Assembly: GCF_042219855.1 (NCBI RefSeq)
Contig: NZ_JBHJHP010000004.1
Coordinates: 481,212 to 545,211, forward strand
Length of the DNA stretch: 64,000 nucleotides
From: JBHJHP01 sp042219855
Lineage (GTDB): Bacteria; Bacteroidota; Bacteroidia; Bacteroidales; UBA5342
Direction: 5' to 3'
Program-made: the position numbers and the translations under genes
Notes under the pieces: model-generated
What the model saw: only the letters and a program-made list of their open reading frames with translations
Told to the model about the DNA's origin: nothing
Databases searched by the model: none
Shown here: one piece after another, positions 63,401 to 64,000 of the stretch
How positions within the stretch are numbered: position 1 is the stretch's first letter
Layout of the letters: the number at the start of each line of letters is the position of its first letter

Positions 63401-64000
63401 TGGTGCAGCTAAAGATGCATGGGATGAAGTTACGGCACCGGTGCTGTGTATGAATATGTATGGTATCAGGTCTAACAGTGGCAGAGCATTCTGGACTCCG
63501 ACTCAGGTTGCTAATAACATAACAGTGAACGCTGATACCGTGTTAAAGGCACAGATTGTTAAACCAACAGATGCAGTATTTGATGGTATCACAGAAACCA
63601 CTATTGATTACTGGGATGGCATGTTCAGTATCTTTGCTCCTGACACAGAGGGTGATGATGCCGGTAACGGTGAGTTGTTGATGACATCAACAATTAATGA
63701 ACCGCTGTTTATGCGTTGGGAAAAGAATGTTGAGTTCTATCCTGGAGCTGGTCACGCGCCAAAAGGAGATCGTACTTATCTGGGTAACGGTAATGATAAT
63801 ACAGAAGTTGTTTACTTTGGCTTCACTGAAGTAGGAAAAACAATATTCTTTAATGAGTTGGAGAGAATGGCATCAGGTGAGCCTGTGGTTATAGAAAGAG
63901 CGAAGAAAGTTGCTTATGTAACTGAGTCCAAAACGATGGCAGAGACAGCTGCACAGCCGGATGCAGATCCGATTGTAACGATGTTGATGGAAGATGAAAA
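60420..64000 (+). CDS. Very large secreted multidomain carbohydrate-active or binding protein, truncated by the window edge
   Basis: The frame opens at the ATG at 60420 and has no stop through 64000 (1,193 codons). It begins with a signal peptide ending near GMSAQN. Order by eye: CBM4/9-like jelly roll (about 22-170, LLLNGDFESWDD); a right-handed beta-helix resembling pectate-lyase-like or DUF4957 domains (about 185-470); a LamG/concanavalin-like domain (about 487-690); a short beta-sandwich (about 688-780); a second CBM-like jelly roll (about 780-925); and a Rossmann-like, glutamine-amidotransferase-style domain (about 930-1160, YTLAFVTKTTSAYDVAVIDSIKAQGD) that restarts at 1161 with KKVAYVTESK. 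No catalytic residues can be confirmed. A T9SS tail would be expected beyond the window. Confidence 0.75.
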   Translation, partial: MRRLNTLFLVLGLFVITGMSAQNLLLNGDFESWDDANTPSNWTHVENTTRESVDTAVHGGMYSAMHVGGTKDLGQLISGIVPGKSYELTIWYKVGVVGDGSDCRLWSKWSTDGVNDNTTDKDLLQGPGGGSTDYLDNNGGVWSTYTTTVTAPAGANEFYFEVRTYSGATVYYDDFSFVDLSAIDLTASDDPSILKTTLGTAEEGATIVLKRGMTYDFTSTVLTKSIRIMSEAGEGDPAILDMGGSSLDVAQDSVLDFIILNDLEFKGDISAGYLMNSSKSGAGIHKFILDNVYIHNLRGVFRCKTGTNNFDLFKINNSVIDSIGGYGVMIMDNADAYCADVEISNSTFSSVAQLLRWKSTADVNSVVISSCTFQDTPNDGYIIRLDADSVLNGVIIEKSIFGKSNNKLKSTANSNSRVSVKAYDSYMTSDCTLKSSDFESAPMAYTGADANLFADAANKDFTINDKYFEGRYTAGDPRWYMQPPALKHSYTFEDADTVIDKVGSVNGTLEGNAVTADGALVLDENGDYVSFDGAALDLNSYSAITMEYNFMGSETANTGWNWTGYFGGDAGANAFYTSLGHWNTEMRTTYSGQEIFRNDVYHNDGKLHTIVTVLTTDSLLLYRDGVRYDQRAITDGFTIDPTNAFLGKGFWNDATWQGSIYEFNIYDGELDAQTISDNAYAFLSPSDARLAELSSADGELIPTYDPYAGVTTMVLSVAEGTTNVNIAAVPMTDGAAVTGAGDVAIEGTVDTIEVKVVSVDKSDSIIYTIYTMVVNNDCYTPTYTELENLVSDPELTMISNFGGWGNRSVMYGPDAYCGASSGMIVGNNGGSIDLLNTASLLKPNTTYLVKAMVYAAGSGQCQIGIGGDILNPNPMEVRSTLNDQWEEISFTFTTQGTVPGGAVIYFNNYGLSNELCYIDNWELYAVPPYTLAFVTKTTSAYDVAVIDSIKAQGDYLVTTFVPDGGEGVITMDDATALSDYDVVVIGRNIGSDKVGAAKDAWDEVTAPVLCMNMYGIRSNSGRAFWTPTQVANNITVNADTVLKAQIVKPTDAVFDGITETTIDYWDGMFSIFAPDTEGDDAGNGELLMTSTINEPLFMRWEKNVEFYPGAGHAPKGDRTYLGNGNDNTEVVYFGFTEVGKTIFFNELERMASGEPVVIERAKKVAYVTESKTMAETAAQPDADPIVTMLMEDE

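Noticed and set aside
60420..64000. Frameshift in the giant secreted protein
   Set aside because: An initial one-base miscount of the start suggested a frame change; with the ATG at 60420 the checked codons are in one frame to the window end.
1..64000. CRISPR arrays, tRNA or rRNA genes, prophage or complete insertion sequences
   Set aside because: No regularly spaced repeats, cloverleaf-like sequences, ribosomal RNA, phage genes or transposase frames were recognised on either strand.

Overview
The window comes from a Bacteroidota chromosome, most likely a Marinilabiliales- or Prolixibacteraceae-like, polysaccharide-degrading member. The evidence is type 9 secretion (T9SS) C-terminal sorting domains, many lipoproteins with the short Bacteroidota lipobox, a hybrid two-component system (propeller sensor plus AraC output), BACON, DUF4831, DUF4861 and DUF5020 proteins, TAnnTTTG-type -7 promoter elements and the absence of Shine-Dalgarno sequences. 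I see no tRNA, rRNA, CRISPR array, intact insertion sequence or prophage. The taxonomic order is an inference; the phylum is well supported.

Layout. 1-18.0 kb is mostly housekeeping: a truncated aminoacyl-histidine dipeptidase, a DUF4831 lipoprotein and the NAD(P)HX repair enzyme (minus strand); a lone LutB-like iron-sulfur protein; an AT-rich stretch with a TPR lipoprotein; the threonine-degradation pair tdh-kbl; upp; an orphan exosortase overlapping tsaD; a TamB-like giant; sucD; a DsrE-like protein; and a CBM9-like lipoprotein. 18.3-24.3 kb is the branched-chain amino acid operon ilvD-ilvB-ilvN-ilvC. It is preceded by a clear transcription attenuator: a 23-codon leader peptide packed with Val, Leu and Ile codons, a pause hairpin, an alternative antiterminator and an intrinsic terminator. 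24.6-28.1 kb has a Na+/H+ antiporter and a T9SS-exported trypsin-like protease. 28.3-37.1 kb (minus) is an unsaturated-uronate operon: a LacI-family regulator, a hexuronate MFS transporter, kduI, kduD, kdgK, eda and a DUF4861 lipoprotein, followed after a terminator by a fused SpmAB-like membrane protein. Two 14-bp palindromes with a central CG lie upstream of the regulator.

37.3-45.7 kb (plus) holds an Oar-like TonB-dependent receptor, a BACON/OB-fold lipoprotein, a nucleotide pyrophosphatase/phosphodiesterase-like lipoprotein, a DUF5020 (Tsx-like) outer-membrane protein and an NCS2 purine permease. Together they look like a possible nucleotide or nucleic-acid scavenging route from the outer membrane to the cytoplasm (inference). 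45.8-64 kb is a glycan-utilisation region: GH16, GH2, a hybrid two-component sensor, GH43, two tandem GH105 hydrolases, truA (housekeeping) and the first 1,193 codons of a very large secreted multidomain protein that runs off the window.

How it works together. GH16, GH43 and GH2 would strip a galactan-type or beta-glucan backbone or side chains. GH105 enzymes release unsaturated uronic acids from lyase products. ExuT-KduI-KduD-KdgK-Eda then turn these into pyruvate and glyceraldehyde-3-phosphate. The hybrid sensor and the LacI regulator probably control the two halves. No polysaccharide lyase and no SusC/SusD pair is visible in the window, so these would have to lie beyond 64 kb or elsewhere.
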